Positions 8,450 through 17,990 of a DNA stretch of 64,000 nucleotides are shown one piece after another. The stretch's first letter is position 1; the number at the start of each line of letters is the position of its first letter. The notes beneath the pieces were generated by a model. It made no database searches. It saw nothing but the letters and a program-made list of their open reading frames with translations, and was not told the origin of the DNA. The position numbers were made by a program, and so were the translations under genes. Source of the DNA: Nocardia sp. BMG111209 (lineage in GTDB: Bacteria > Actinomycetota > Actinomycetes > Mycobacteriales > Mycobacteriaceae); the NCBI RefSeq assembly GCF_000381925.1, contig NZ_KB907307.1, positions 496,001 to 560,000 on the forward strand. The letters are read 5' to 3'.

Positions 8450-9590
8450 GGCAAGGGTGGACATCGAAATCGCATTGCTCGAGGCGTGGATGCGCGACTA
8501 CTACCACAAGGTCGACCACGACATCGGGAGCAGCGGGGTCCGGGACCTCACCATGGCGGAATTCCGGCAGTTGTGCGGATTCGAGATGTCCGAACTGGAC
8601 TCGATGATCTTCCACGACAGCGAGAGCTACGGCGGCAGCGTGCTGCGCGGCGCGCTCGCCGATCGCTGGACCGGCGGCGACCGGGATCGCATGATGGTCA
8701 CCCACGGTTCCAGCGAGGCGATCTACCTGGTGATGCAGCTCGCGCTGGCCCCGGGTGACGAGGTCATCGTGCCGACCCCGGCCTATCAGCAGTTGCACGA
8801 CATCGCCGCCGCGGCCGGCGCGCGGATCACCCGGTGGCCGTTGCGGTCGCGCGACGGCTTCGCCGCCGACCTGGCCGAGCTGCGCCGGCTGGCCGCGTCG
8901 GGTCCGAAGATGATCGTGGTGAACTTCCCGCACAATCCGACCGGTATCTCGATCACCGCCGCCGAACAGCGGGAACTGGTCGAGATCGCGGCCGGGGCCG
9001 GGGCGATCCTGGTGTGGGACCACGCTTTCGGCGAACTGACCTACACCGCGGACCCGTTGCCGCTGCCGCTCTGGTACGACCGGTGCATCGCCTTCGGCAC
9101 CTTCTCCAAGAGCTACGGCCTGGCCGGGCTGCGGGTGGGCTGGTGCGTGGCGCCGCCGGAACTGCTGGCGCGGATGGCGGTGCTGCGGGACTACATCGCG
9201 CTGTACGTCTCGCCGATCCTCGAATTCTTTGCCGCACAAGCGGTCCGGAACGCAGACCGCATCGTGGCACGGCAACGCGAACACGCGGTCGGCAATCTCC
9301 GGCTGCTGGGGGATTGGGCCGCGAGCGTGCCCGAACTGGTGCGGTTCACCCCGCCGGCCGGCGGGGTGGCCGCCTTCCTGGAGTTCCACGGTCAGCCGGA
9401 TGTGGTCCGGTCCTGCCGGCGGCTGGCCGAGCAGCACCGGGTGCTGGTCGTCCCCGGCGCCTGTTTCGGCCCGGAATACCGGGACCACGCGCGGCTCGGC
9501 TTCGGCGGTACCGCCGCCGAACTGACCGCGGGACTCTCTCTGCTGGAACAAGTCCTGCGTGCGGACGCGGGGATGGTGGTGAACAGATGA
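8436..9590 (+). CDS. PLP-dependent cyclase similar to capreomycidine synthase VioD
   Basis: The 384-residue fold-type I PLP enzyme matches VioD-type capreomycidine synthase closely: SSGVRDLT near the N terminus, THGSSEAIYLV, VVNFPHNPTG, and the PLP lysine in FGTFSKSYGLAGLRVGW (Lys225). VioD converts 3-hydroxyarginine into the cyclic guanidine amino acid capreomycidine; related enzymes act in streptothricin and muraymycin pathways. The matching hydroxylase (VioC-like) is at 17991-19019, so the pair could supply capreomycidine or an epimer to the NRPS whose gene overlaps this one. The GTG at 8436 has GGGAGG at good spacing. A candidate promoter inside the reading frame also makes the GTG at 8457 possible, giving 377 residues. 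Confidence 0.85.
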   Translation: MTPSVARVDIEIALLEAWMRDYYHKVDHDIGSSGVRDLTMAEFRQLCGFEMSELDSMIFHDSESYGGSVLRGALADRWTGGDRDRMMVTHGSSEAIYLVMQLALAPGDEVIVPTPAYQQLHDIAAAAGARITRWPLRSRDGFAADLAELRRLAASGPKMIVVNFPHNPTGISITAAEQRELVEIAAGAGAILVWDHAFGELTYTADPLPLPLWYDRCIAFGTFSKSYGLAGLRVGWCVAPPELLARMAVLRDYIALYVSPILEFFAAQAVRNADRIVARQREHAVGNLRLLGDWAASVPELVRFTPPAGGVAAFLEFHGQPDVVRSCRRLAEQHRVLVVPGACFGPEYRDHARLGFGGTAAELTAGLSLLEQVLRADAGMVVNR

Positions 9591-12500
9591 CCGACCTGCA
9601 AGGCCGTATCGCGGCCCTGTCCCCGCAACAGCGAGCCCTGCTCGAACAGCGCGTGGCCGAACTGGCCCGCACCCGCGGTCCGGCGCCGGAGGAACGGATC
9701 GCGCCGCGCGATCCCGGCGAGCCCGCGCCGCTGGCCTTCCAGCAGGAGCGGGAGTGGGCCATCGCGCAGTTCCGGCCCGCCAACAACATTCCCGGCGCCT
9801 TCCGGGTCGACGGCGATCTCGATCCGGAGCTGTTCGGCCGGGTGCTCACCGAGGTCAGCGACCGGCACGAGGTGCTGCGCTCCACGGTCGAGTTGCGCGC
9901 CGACGGCACCCGGGTACAGGTGACCCATCCGCTGACCCCGGTGCCCGCGCCGGTCGTCGACCTGTCCGCGTGCACGCCGGCGCAGCAGCGCGCGGAGGTG
10001 TTGCAGCGCTGGACGATCGAGGTGTTGCAGCCGTTCGACCCGAAACAGCCGCAGCGGCTGCGCACCACGATCCTGCGGATGGGTGCGCGGGACCACGTCG
10101 TGCTGATCACCACCGACCACACCGCCGCCGACCTGGTGTCGATGGCCATCCTGGTGCGCGAGGTCGCGACGCTGTACGCGTTGCGCCGCAACGGATCCCG
10201 TGACGAACTGCCGCCGCTCGAGGTCCAGTACGCCGACTTCGCGGCCTGGCAGCGGGAATTCCACGCCAAGCGGGTCACCGAGGAGGTCGAGCACTGGCGC
10301 GGCATCCTCGACGGGGTGTCCGGTGTGCTGACCCTGCCGAGTGATCGGCCCTATCCGGCCCGGCCGATGTTCGCCGGCGCCGCGCACGTCGTGGACCTGT
10401 CGTCCGAATCCTCCACGGCGATACGCACATTCATCGAGCGCGAGAAGGCGTCGCCGGTCGTGGTGTTCCTGGCCGCGCTGTCGGTGCTGCTGTACCGATA
10501 CCTCGGCCGCGCGGATCTGGTCATCGGCGAGATCGTCTCCGGCCGCAGCCGGGCCCAGCTGGAACCCCTGATCGGCTGCTTCGTCACCGCGCTGCCGCTG
10601 CGCGTGCAGGTGTCCGACGACATGACCCTGCGCGAGGTGGTGGCGGCGGCCCAGAACACCGTGCTCACCGCGTACGACCATCAGGATCTGCCGATCGAGC
10701 GCCTGATCGACGAGCTGAACCTGGGCCGGGAGGCGTCGCAGACCTCGCTGAGCCACATGTGGCTGGACGTGCGCACCCCGGAGAGCGAACTGGCGATCCC
10801 GGGCCTGCGGATCGCACCCGAGCCGATCGAGGTCACCATGTCGGCGGCGCCGCTGACCCTCGACGCCGATCCGAACCGGGACCGGATCCGGCTCCAGTGG
10901 GTCCACATGACCGAGATGTTCGACACGGAAACCGTTGTGGTGCTGGCGGATCAGTTCGAACGCGTACTGCGGCAGCTGGTCACCGACCCGCAGCGCACCG
11001 TCGGGGCCACCGAACTCGCGGTGGCGGCGCCGGCGGTGACAGTCGAAACTGCCGGTGACACACCGACATTCGTGGAGCTGTTCCAGCGCCGGGTGGCCGT
11101 GGCGCCGCACGCACCCGCGGTGATCCGGGACGGCGTCGCGACCGGTTATCTGGAGCTGAACGCCGAGGCGAACCGGCTGGCACATCGCTTGCGCGAGTAC
11201 GGGGTCGGCGCGGAGACGCGGGTCGGCATCCTGGTGGGCCGCTCGGTGCGGCTGCCGATCGCGATCGTCGCCGTGCTGAAGGCCGGCGGCGTCTACGTGC
11301 CGCTGGATCCCGGCTATCCGCCGGAACGCATCGCCTACATGCTCGGCGACGCCGGCGCGCGGGTGCTGATCGCCGAGGACGAGCTCGCCGCCGCGCTCAC
11401 CGAAGCCGGTGTGGCCCTGCCGGATACCGTGCTGCCACCGGCCGCACCGGAGCATTCCGCCGAGAACCTCACCGGCACACCGGATCCGGCGTGGGCCGCC
11501 TACGTCGTCTACACCTCCGGCTCGACCGGCCGGCCCAAGGGCACGGTGATCGAACATCGGTCGCTGGCCGTGTTCGCGCGCGACGCGGTGGACCGGCTCA
11601 GGCTCGGCTCCGGCGACCGGTTCCTGCAATTCGCCTCCGCCGGTTTCGACGTCCTCGTCGAGGAGCTGTTCCCGACCTGGCTGGCCGGCGGCGCCGTGGT
11701 CATCCCGGCGCAGCACATCATCAGCGGCGGTGTGGATCTCGCCGATCTGGTCGAGCGCGAGCGGCTGACCGTGATGGAACTGCCGACCGCGTACTGGCAC
11801 GAATGGGTCCGCCAGCTCGACCGCGCCGAACGCGTTCTGCCGGAACATCTCCGGCTGGTGATCATCGGCGGCGAGCGGGTGCTGCCCGACCGGGTGACCG
11901 CGTGGCGGCGGCAGCGGGTGCCGCTGCTGCACGTGTACGGCCTGACCGAGACCACGGTCAGCTCCACCTTCTTCCGGCTCGATCCCGCCGATCCGGTGCA
12001 CGACTGGCCGAATCTGCCGATCGGCACCCCGCTGCCCTCGGCCGATCTGCGCATCCTGGACAACCGGCTGCGGCCGGTACCGACCGGCGCCACCGGTGAG
12101 CTGTACATCGGCGGGGTCAGCCTGGCCCGCGGGTACGCCGGCCGGCCGGGGCTGACCGCGCACCGGTTCGTCGCCGACCCCGATCCGGCCCGTCCGGGCC
12201 GACGGCTGTACCGCACCGGCGATCTGGTGCGGCGGCGGCCCGACGGCAATCTGGAATTCCACGCGCGCGCGGACACCCAGATCAAGATCCGCGGATTCCG
12301 GGTCGAGCCGACCGAGATCGAGTCGACGCTCGGCCGGCATCCCGAGATCGCCGAATCCGTGGTGACCCTGTTCGAGCCGGCCCCCGGTGATCGGCGGCTG
12401 ATCGCCTATGTGGTGGCGCGGCCCGGCGCCGCGCCGACCACCGCCGCGCTGCGCGGTCATCTGGAGCGCGAACTGCCGCCCTATATGGTCCCGGCGGCCT

Positions 12501-14200
12501 TCGTGCCGATGGACGCGTTGCCGCTGAACGCCAACGGCAAGGTGGATCGCGCGAAACTGCCACTGCCCGCGGAGATTCGGGTCGAGGCCGGGGAGGAGTA
12601 CGTCGCACCGCGGACGCCGGTCGAACAGCAGCTGGCCGAGATCGTGGCGGCGGTGGTCGGGCTCGGCGAGGTCGGTGTCCACGACAACTTCTTCGAGATC
12701 GGCGGGGACTCCATCCTGGCGATCCAGGTGGTGGCGCGGGCCCAGGAGTCGAATCTGCGGCTGTCGCCGTACGACCTGTTCGAACGTCCGACGATCGCGG
12801 CGCTGGCGGAGGTCGCGAGCACGCAGCCGCTGATCGACGCGGATCAGGGTGATGTGACCGGGCCGGTGCCGCTGGCCCCGGTCCAGCGCGCGTTCTGCCT
12901 GGCCCGGCCGCAACGGCCGCAGCGCTGGAACACCGCGATGCTGCTGGAACTGCCGGACCCGGTCGAGCCCGGGACGGTCCGGGCGGCCGTGGAACGGCTG
13001 CTCGGTCACCACGACGGACTGCGGCAGCGGTTCCTGCTCGCCGGTGAGCGGACCCGGGTCCGGATCGCACAGCGCGGCGACCGGACTCCGTTCACGGCGC
13101 ACGATCTGACCGAATTCGACGACGCTGCACAGGATTCGCGGATGGCCGAGCTGACCGAGGAACTGCGGTCCGATCTGGATCTCGCGGTCGGTCCGATGCT
13201 GCGCGTCGGGTTGTTCCGGCTCGGCCGGCGGCCCGACCGGTTGCTGCTGATCGTGCACCGGCTGGTCGCCGATTCGACCTCGCTGCGAATCCTGCGCGGC
13301 GATCTCGCCATGTTGCTGGCCGCCGGTGCGGACGCGGCGCTGCCGGCCAAGTCGACCTCCTGGCAGTCGTGGATCCGGCGGCTGGTCGCGCACACCGGTA
13401 GCGACGAGATCCAGGGGCAGCGCGCGTACTGGACGGAACTGGTCACCGCACCGGCGGGTGAACTGCCGCGGGACCTTCCCGCCGGGAATCGCGCCGCGGA
13501 TACCGGTGGCACGGTGCGCGTGTCGGTGGCGGCCGGGCCGCTGCGGGCCGCGTGCGAGGCGCTCGCCGGTCGCGCCGACGAGCTGCTGCTGACCGCGCTG
13601 AGCCGCACCCTGTCCGGCTGGACCGGTGCGGACCGGCACCTCGTCGATATCGAAAACTACGAGCGCCCGACCATTTTCGAGGATGTCGATCTGGGGCGCA
13701 CGATCGGCCTGCTGTCCTCGACGCATCCGGTCGCGCTGACCGGCACCCCGGATGCCCCGCCGGAGACGACGCTGAAGCAGGTCAAGGAGGCGCTGCGCGC
13801 GGTGCCGTCGGCGGGGATCGGCTGGCAGTTGCTGCGCCGGGACCGCGACGCCGTGCCGGCGCCGGTGATCGAGCTCGGGTTCGACTGGCTCGAGGAGACC
13901 GTCGTCGCGAAGGGCACTGCGGTGCCGCCGGTTCCGGACGAGTCCGGCATCTCGGTATACCGGCCGTATCCGATTGCAGTGCAGGCGATCTCGAGCGCGG
14001 ACGAGCTGGTCGTGCACTGGTACTACGACGAGCGCCGCTTTCGCCGGGAGACCGTCGAGCGGCTCGCCGAGCGGCATCTCGCCGAACTGGGTGCGCTGAT
14101 CGACCTGCGCGACGGCCCGGCCGCGGCCCGCACGCCGTCCGACTTCCCGCTGGCCCGGGTGGATCAGAGCCAGCTCGACAATCTGCTCGGCCGGTTCTAG
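9587..14200 (+). CDS. NRPS module C-A-PCP-E, predicted cationic amino acid; E domain looks dead
   Basis: The 1,537-residue protein has four domains. The condensation domain (about 40-465) has an altered active site, TTDHTAADL, in which the catalytic second His is kept. The adenylation domain (about 490-1000) has [11 protein letters not shown] and ends NGKVDR. By eye the pocket reads DVEEIGVVSK; two Glu residues suggest a positively charged side chain such as capreomycidine, arginine or ornithine. The carrier domain reads EIGGDSILA (near 1042). The C-terminal epimerisation domain ends PSDFPLARVDQ as is typical, but HHLVVD is HRLVADS, losing the catalytic His, and EGHGR is ENYER. Epimerisation is therefore doubtful. 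ATGA overlap with the VioD-like gene couples amino-acid supply to its activating module. Confidence 0.93.
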   Translation: MTDLQGRIAALSPQQRALLEQRVAELARTRGPAPEERIAPRDPGEPAPLAFQQEREWAIAQFRPANNIPGAFRVDGDLDPELFGRVLTEVSDRHEVLRSTVELRADGTRVQVTHPLTPVPAPVVDLSACTPAQQRAEVLQRWTIEVLQPFDPKQPQRLRTTILRMGARDHVVLITTDHTAADLVSMAILVREVATLYALRRNGSRDELPPLEVQYADFAAWQREFHAKRVTEEVEHWRGILDGVSGVLTLPSDRPYPARPMFAGAAHVVDLSSESSTAIRTFIEREKASPVVVFLAALSVLLYRYLGRADLVIGEIVSGRSRAQLEPLIGCFVTALPLRVQVSDDMTLREVVAAAQNTVLTAYDHQDLPIERLIDELNLGREASQTSLSHMWLDVRTPESELAIPGLRIAPEPIEVTMSAAPLTLDADPNRDRIRLQWVHMTEMFDTETVVVLADQFERVLRQLVTDPQRTVGATELAVAAPAVTVETAGDTPTFVELFQRRVAVAPHAPAVIRDGVATGYLELNAEANRLAHRLREYGVGAETRVGILVGRSVRLPIAIVAVLKAGGVYVPLDPGYPPERIAYMLGDAGARVLIAEDELAAALTEAGVALPDTVLPPAAPEHSAENLTGTPDPAWAAYVVYTSGSTGRPKGTVIEHRSLAVFARDAVDRLRLGSGDRFLQFASAGFDVLVEELFPTWLAGGAVVIPAQHIISGGVDLADLVERERLTVMELPTAYWHEWVRQLDRAERVLPEHLRLVIIGGERVLPDRVTAWRRQRVPLLHVYGLTETTVSSTFFRLDPADPVHDWPNLPIGTPLPSADLRILDNRLRPVPTGATGELYIGGVSLARGYAGRPGLTAHRFVADPDPARPGRRLYRTGDLVRRRPDGNLEFHARADTQIKIRGFRVEPTEIESTLGRHPEIAESVVTLFEPAPGDRRLIAYVVARPGAAPTTAALRGHLERELPPYMVPAAFVPMDALPLNANGKVDRAKLPLPAEIRVEAGEEYVAPRTPVEQQLAEIVAAVVGLGEVGVHDNFFEIGGDSILAIQVVARAQESNLRLSPYDLFERPTIAALAEVASTQPLIDADQGDVTGPVPLAPVQRAFCLARPQRPQRWNTAMLLELPDPVEPGTVRAAVERLLGHHDGLRQRFLLAGERTRVRIAQRGDRTPFTAHDLTEFDDAAQDSRMAELTEELRSDLDLAVGPMLRVGLFRLGRRPDRLLLIVHRLVADSTSLRILRGDLAMLLAAGADAALPAKSTSWQSWIRRLVAHTGSDEIQGQRAYWTELVTAPAGELPRDLPAGNRAADTGGTVRVSVAAGPLRAACEALAGRADELLLTALSRTLSGWTGADRHLVDIENYERPTIFEDVDLGRTIGLLSSTHPVALTGTPDAPPETTLKQVKEALRAVPSAGIGWQLLRRDRDAVPAPVIELGFDWLEETVVAKGTAVPPVPDESGISVYRPYPIAVQAISSADELVVHWYYDERRFRRETVERLAERHLAELGALIDLRDGPAAARTPSDFPLARVDQSQLDNLLGRF

Positions 14201-14210
14201 GGGGATCGCT

Positions 14211-15239
14211 GTGGAGTTCAGCCTGTTCTTCTTCGCGGACAATGCGACCGGTAGCGACAACTACCGGCTGTTACTGGAGAGCGCGCGGTTCGCCGACGCG
14301 CACGGGTTGTCGGCGGTGTGGACCCCCGAACGGCATTTCCACGCCTTCGGCGGCCTCTATCCGAATCCGGCGGTCACCGGCGCCGCGGTGGCCGCGATCA
14401 CCGATCGGATCGGTATCCGGGCCGGCAGTGTCGTTGCGCCGCTGCATCATCCGCTGCGGATCGCCGAGGAATGGTCGGTGGTGGACAATCTGTCCGGCGG
14501 CCGGGCCGGGCTGTCGTTCGCCTCGGGCTGGCACGCCGCCGATTTCGTGCTCCGGCCGGAGAACTATGCCGACCGCAAGGCGCTGACGGTCGAGACGGTC
14601 GACACCGTGCGGCGGCTGTGGCGCGGCGAGGAGGTCGAATTCACCGACGGCGCAGGGGAGATCAGGCCGACCCGGATCTTCCCGGCGCCGGTGCAGCCCG
14701 AACTGCCGGTGTGGCTCACCAGCGCCGGATCGCCGGAGACCTTCCGGGCCGCCGGTGGTCTCGGCGCCGGACTGCTCACCCATCTGCTGGGCCAGGATCC
14801 GGTGGCGCTGGCGGGCAACATCTCCGCCTACCGGCAGGCGCTGCCCGGCGGCGAGCCCGGACAGGTCGCGCTGATGCTGCACACCATGCTCGGCCCGGAT
14901 CGCGATCGGATCCGCGACCAGGTCCGCGAACCGTTCGGCGACTACCTGCGCAGCTCCGCCGATCTGATCCTGCGCGCCGCGGCCACGCTGCTGCCGCCGG
15001 ACGTCGACATCACCCGGCTGCCGGAACGCGATCGGGACTTCCTGATCCGGCACGCCTTCGAGCGGTACTTCAGCACCGCGGGCCTGTTCGGCACCGTCGA
15101 GGACGGGGTGGCGATCGTCGACGCGCTGCGCGCGATCGGGGTCGACGAGATCGCCTGCCTCATCGACTTCGGCGTGCCGCCCGCCGATGTCCTGGACTCG
15201 CTGAAATATCTGATCGAACTGCGCGACCGGGTTTCCTGA
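14211..15239 (+). CDS. luciferase-like FMN-dependent monooxygenase, MupA/Atu3671 type
   Basis: This 342-residue TIM-barrel protein belongs to the bacterial-luciferase-like family, in the subgroup common in natural-product clusters. It shows FSLFFFAD at the start, WTPERHFHAFGG, HPLRIAEEWSVVDNLSGGR and FASGWH. Such enzymes use reduced flavin from a partner reductase to oxygenate substrates, in some NRPS systems the carrier-bound amino acid. It follows the NRPS stop by ten bases and is the last gene of the first plus-strand operon; a strong stem-loop lies beyond it. The start is GTG with GGGGATC upstream. The substrate is unknown. Confidence 0.85.
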   Translation: MEFSLFFFADNATGSDNYRLLLESARFADAHGLSAVWTPERHFHAFGGLYPNPAVTGAAVAAITDRIGIRAGSVVAPLHHPLRIAEEWSVVDNLSGGRAGLSFASGWHAADFVLRPENYADRKALTVETVDTVRRLWRGEEVEFTDGAGEIRPTRIFPAPVQPELPVWLTSAGSPETFRAAGGLGAGLLTHLLGQDPVALAGNISAYRQALPGGEPGQVALMLHTMLGPDRDRIRDQVREPFGDYLRSSADLILRAAATLLPPDVDITRLPERDRDFLIRHAFERYFSTAGLFGTVEDGVAIVDALRAIGVDEIACLIDFGVPPADVLDSLKYLIELRDRVS

Positions 15240-15323
15240 CCGAGCGCGACCTCGTCCCGGGCCCGCGGCGACGCGGCTCGGGACACCGTCCTGCGGAGGC
15301 ACTGTCCGGCCGACACGGCAGAA

Positions 15324-15366
15324 GGTCCCGTGAAAACGATTCGCGTGGAATCGGATTCACGGGACC
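15324..15366. terminator. bidirectional stem-loop terminator between convergent genes
   Basis: GGTCCCGTGAA at 15324-15334 pairs with TTCACGGGACC at 15356-15366. Inside, CGATTC (15337-15342) pairs with GAATCG (15348-15353) around a five-base loop. The result is a 43-base hairpin with one internal mismatch, between the convergent luciferase-like and P450 genes. The rest of this 158-base gap shows nothing else. Confidence 0.75.
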
Positions 15367-15397
15367 GTCGGCCGATGCCGTGGTGCGGCAGCCGATG

Positions 15398-16657
15398 TCA
15401 GCCCACGTCCAGGCGACGCGGCCGGAAGACCACCTCGCTGGGCAGTGAGGCGAAGCCGCGCTGGTGCGGGGAGTGCACGCGGCGGGTGCCGGCCATGTCG
15501 ATCTCGTACTCCGACACCACCGCCCCCATCTCCTCCAGCGCGATCCGCATCTCCAGCCGCGCGAGCGCGGAGCCGAGGCAGTGGTGCGGGCCGTGGCCGA
15601 AGCTGATCAGATCGGTGGTGTCGCGATCGATGTCGAACACCTCGGGATCGTCGAACACCCGCTCGTCGTGATTGCCGGAGGCGGGCAGGATCGCCACCCG
15701 CGCACCGGGTTTCAACTCGATGCCGTGCAGTACGGTCGCGGTGGTGACCGAACGTGCCGTCATCTGGCTGGCCGAGTCGTAGCGCAGGGTCTCCTGCGTC
15801 CAGTCGCCGGCGCGGCCGTCGAGGCCGGCTCGCTGCACCTGCGGCAGCCGCGCGCCGTGGTACCAGGCGTTGCCGATGGTCTTGCCGGTGGACTCGTTGC
15901 CGGCGCTGATCACCAGGAACAGGAACGCCACGATCTGGGTGTCGGTGTGCTTGACGCCGTCCACCTCCGCTTGCAGCATCAGCGAGGTCAGGTCGGTACC
16001 GGGCCGGCGGCGCAGATCCCGCACCAGGCCGACGAAGTAGTCGGCCAGGCGCAGCGCGGCGGCCACGGCGTTCGGGCCGCGTTCCTCCGAGCCGTCCTCG
16101 CGCTGGTTCAGCTGATCGGTGTCGGCGCGGATCTGATCCCAGTCCTCCGCCGGTACGCCGAGCATCTCGCACACCACGTCGTTGGGCAGGCCCGCGGCGT
16201 AGTCGGCGGCGAAGTCGAACCGGTTCTGGCCACGCAGCGGCTCCAGCCGGTCGCGGGCCAGTTCCCGGATCCGCTGCTCGAGCCTCGCCACCTTCCGCGG
16301 CCCGAACGCCGCGCCGACCGGCCCGCGGTACACGGTGTGATCGGGTGGGTCCATGGCCAGGAAGAAGCTCGTCTTCACCGCGTGCGGGCCCCAGAGCTCC
16401 TGCTCCAGCGAGATGCCGTTGGTGTTCGAGAACAGCTTCGGATTACGCAGTGCCGCAACGATATCGGAATGCCGGGACAGTGCGTAGAAATCGCGCCGCT
16501 CGTTGTAGTACAACGGCGCGTGCGCGCGCATCCAGGCGTAGGTGGGATACGGATCCTCGTGGATGCGGTAGTCGAACGGGTCGTATCCGCGCGCCGCCAC
16601 CTCGTCGTCGAAGACGCCGGTCGCCGCATCGCCGTCGGGGACGACGGGTGTGCCCAT
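15398..16657 (-). CDS. cytochrome P450
   Basis: The 419-residue protein is a soluble bacterial P450. It has the heme-thiolate motif FGHGPHHCLGS, the helix-K ExxR in ETLRYD, and an I-helix stretch SAGNEST that carries the acid residue with Ser where Thr is usual. DPPDHTVYR in the C-helix region is typical of class I enzymes that need ferredoxin partners; none is encoded here. It starts at an ATG preceded by CCGGAG, 17 bases after the MppP-like stop, so the two form an operon. A role in hydroxylating the arginine-derived residue or the finished peptide is possible but not shown. Confidence 0.9.
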   Translation of the reverse strand: MGTPVVPDGDAATGVFDDEVAARGYDPFDYRIHEDPYPTYAWMRAHAPLYYNERRDFYALSRHSDIVAALRNPKLFSNTNGISLEQELWGPHAVKTSFFLAMDPPDHTVYRGPVGAAFGPRKVARLEQRIRELARDRLEPLRGQNRFDFAADYAAGLPNDVVCEMLGVPAEDWDQIRADTDQLNQREDGSEERGPNAVAAALRLADYFVGLVRDLRRRPGTDLTSLMLQAEVDGVKHTDTQIVAFLFLVISAGNESTGKTIGNAWYHGARLPQVQRAGLDGRAGDWTQETLRYDSASQMTARSVTTATVLHGIELKPGARVAILPASGNHDERVFDDPEVFDIDRDTTDLISFGHGPHHCLGSALARLEMRIALEEMGAVVSEYEIDMAGTRRVHSPHQRGFASLPSEVVFRPRRLDVG

Positions 16658-16674
16658 GGGATTCTCCGGAGGAC

Positions 16675-17805
16675 TCAGGCGACCACACGCAGGTCGCGAT
16701 ACGACGCGGCCAGCGCTGCGGCCCCGGCCTCGACCACGTCGAAGGGCCGGGCCAGCGACAGCCGGATGAACCGCAGGCCCTCTTCGGGAGCGGCCCAGTG
16801 GAACGGTGCGCACGGCAGGACGTGCACGCCACGGATCAGGATGTCCTTGTACAGCAGCGACGAGTCGGGGCCGTCCTCGGGCAGCGCGACGCGGGCCACG
16901 CTGATCTCCGAACGCGGGTCGGCCAGCCGCAGCCCGACCGGTTCGATCGCCTCCCGGACCGTTGTCCGGTTGCGCTCCACCAGGTCTCGGGCCCGCTCGT
17001 AGCCGCCGGCGATCCAGTCGGCGGCCAGCGCGGTGACCAGCTGCAGCACGACCGGCGAAGCGGCGAGCAGGGATTCGGAGAAGGCCCGCTCGATCGGCAG
17101 CCGGTTGCGCTCGCTGTAGGCCAGCATCCCGATCTTGAGTTCGTGCACCGGCCACAGCTTTCCGGTGTCCTCGATCGTGATCCACTCCGCGCCTGCGGCA
17201 TCGAGGATCGCGTAGGTGTCGTACTGGGCCGCGCGGACCTGGCCGCGGAAGCTGGCGTCGATGATGACGATCTGCCCGTGCCGGGCTGCGTGCTCGGCCA
17301 GCGACCGCAGATGCGCCTCGGGAGTGATCAGGCCGGTCGGGTTGTTCGGATGGGTCACCACGATCGCGCGCACCGGCGGCAGCGGCCAATCCTGCTGCAG
17401 CAGTTGATCTTCCGACATCGGCTGCAACACCAGGCCCCGGGTGGTGAACAGGTCCGCGATGTTGTCGAAGGTCGGGTGCAGGATCGCGATCCGCGCGCCG
17501 TGCGGCAGCGCGCGCGCCACGATGTCGGTGGCCAGGGTCGAGGAGTAGCAGCTCAGGATGCGGCCGGTGCCGACCGGCGCGCTGTGCTGGCCGATCGCGG
17601 TGAGGAAGGCGCCGTGCGCTTCTCGCTCGATGTCCCGGAAGGGACGGCGCGTCGCCGCGGCGAACATGCCGGGAAGGTTCGCGACGATGTCGGCCTGTTC
17701 GGCGGAGAGGCCGAGTCTGGCATGTCCGTCGGTGAGATTGAGGCCCGCGCCCGGATCGGTCAGCGCGTCGACCTCCATGATGGTCAGATTGGGAAGTTCG
17801 GTCAT
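16675..17805 (-). CDS. PLP-dependent L-arginine oxidase/hydroxylase similar to MppP/RohP
   Basis: This 376-residue fold-type I PLP protein closely resembles MppP: LNLTDGHARLGLS, SCYSSTLATDI, HPTFDNIADLF, PNNPTG, and the PLP lysine in EDTGKLWP (Lys216). MppP and RohP use oxygen to turn L-arginine into 4-hydroxy-2-ketoarginine plus 2-ketoarginine, the first step to enduracididine or 2-aminoimidazole. The enduracididine partner MppR is not in the window; the aminotransferase at 36142-37305 could transaminate the keto acid, as MppQ does. The likely outputs are 4-hydroxyarginine or a cyclic guanidine residue (inference). It is divergent from the VioC-like gene over a 185-base region holding mirrored promoter elements. 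Confidence 0.87.
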   Translation of the reverse strand: MTELPNLTIMEVDALTDPGAGLNLTDGHARLGLSAEQADIVANLPGMFAAATRRPFRDIEREAHGAFLTAIGQHSAPVGTGRILSCYSSTLATDIVARALPHGARIAILHPTFDNIADLFTTRGLVLQPMSEDQLLQQDWPLPPVRAIVVTHPNNPTGLITPEAHLRSLAEHAARHGQIVIIDASFRGQVRAAQYDTYAILDAAGAEWITIEDTGKLWPVHELKIGMLAYSERNRLPIERAFSESLLAASPVVLQLVTALAADWIAGGYERARDLVERNRTTVREAIEPVGLRLADPRSEISVARVALPEDGPDSSLLYKDILIRGVHVLPCAPFHWAAPEEGLRFIRLSLARPFDVVEAGAAALAASYRDLRVVA

Positions 17806-17882
17806 GAGAACACGTCCCTCGTACGTTGCCTGCCTACAGCTGGGCGGCCCGGTGGCGGGCATGTCGAACCCGCCTGCCTGGA

Positions 17883-17959
17883 ACGTTAGGCGGACCCCCG
17901 GCCAGGCACTTGTCCCTTCTATCGGGGACCGATGCAGGTGTGCCCCGCGCTCGTATGCT
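17883..17959. promoter_or_regulatory. divergent promoter pair for the MppP-like and VioC-like genes
   Basis: GTCCC (17912-17916) and GGGAC (17925-17929) form an inverted repeat in the middle. To the left on the minus strand, GGGACA is followed after 22 bases by TAACGT (17888-17883). To the right on the plus strand, GGGACC is followed after 23 bases by TATGCT (17954-17959). The spacing is the same as in other candidate cluster promoters, but the box is weaker than GTGACA. Confidence 0.4.
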
Positions 17960-17990
17960 CCGGATGTTCCCGGGTGAAAGGAGCGAGAGC

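Noticed and set aside
9392..14260. Very long open frame on the minus strand opposite the C-A-PCP-E NRPS
   Set aside because: The translation is rich in Arg, Gln, Gly and Pro without any domain and mirrors the codon bias of the plus-strand synthetase. High GC codon use creates such antisense frames.
15340..15366. GATTCACGGGACC near the P450 as another copy of the cluster promoter box
   Set aside because: It is part of the hairpin terminator and no TANNNT follows at 22-23 bases.
16658..17389. N-terminal extension of the P450 frame to about 663 residues
   Set aside because: The extension is an out-of-frame reading of the MppP-like gene. The ATG at 16657 has a ribosome site and gives normal P450 length.
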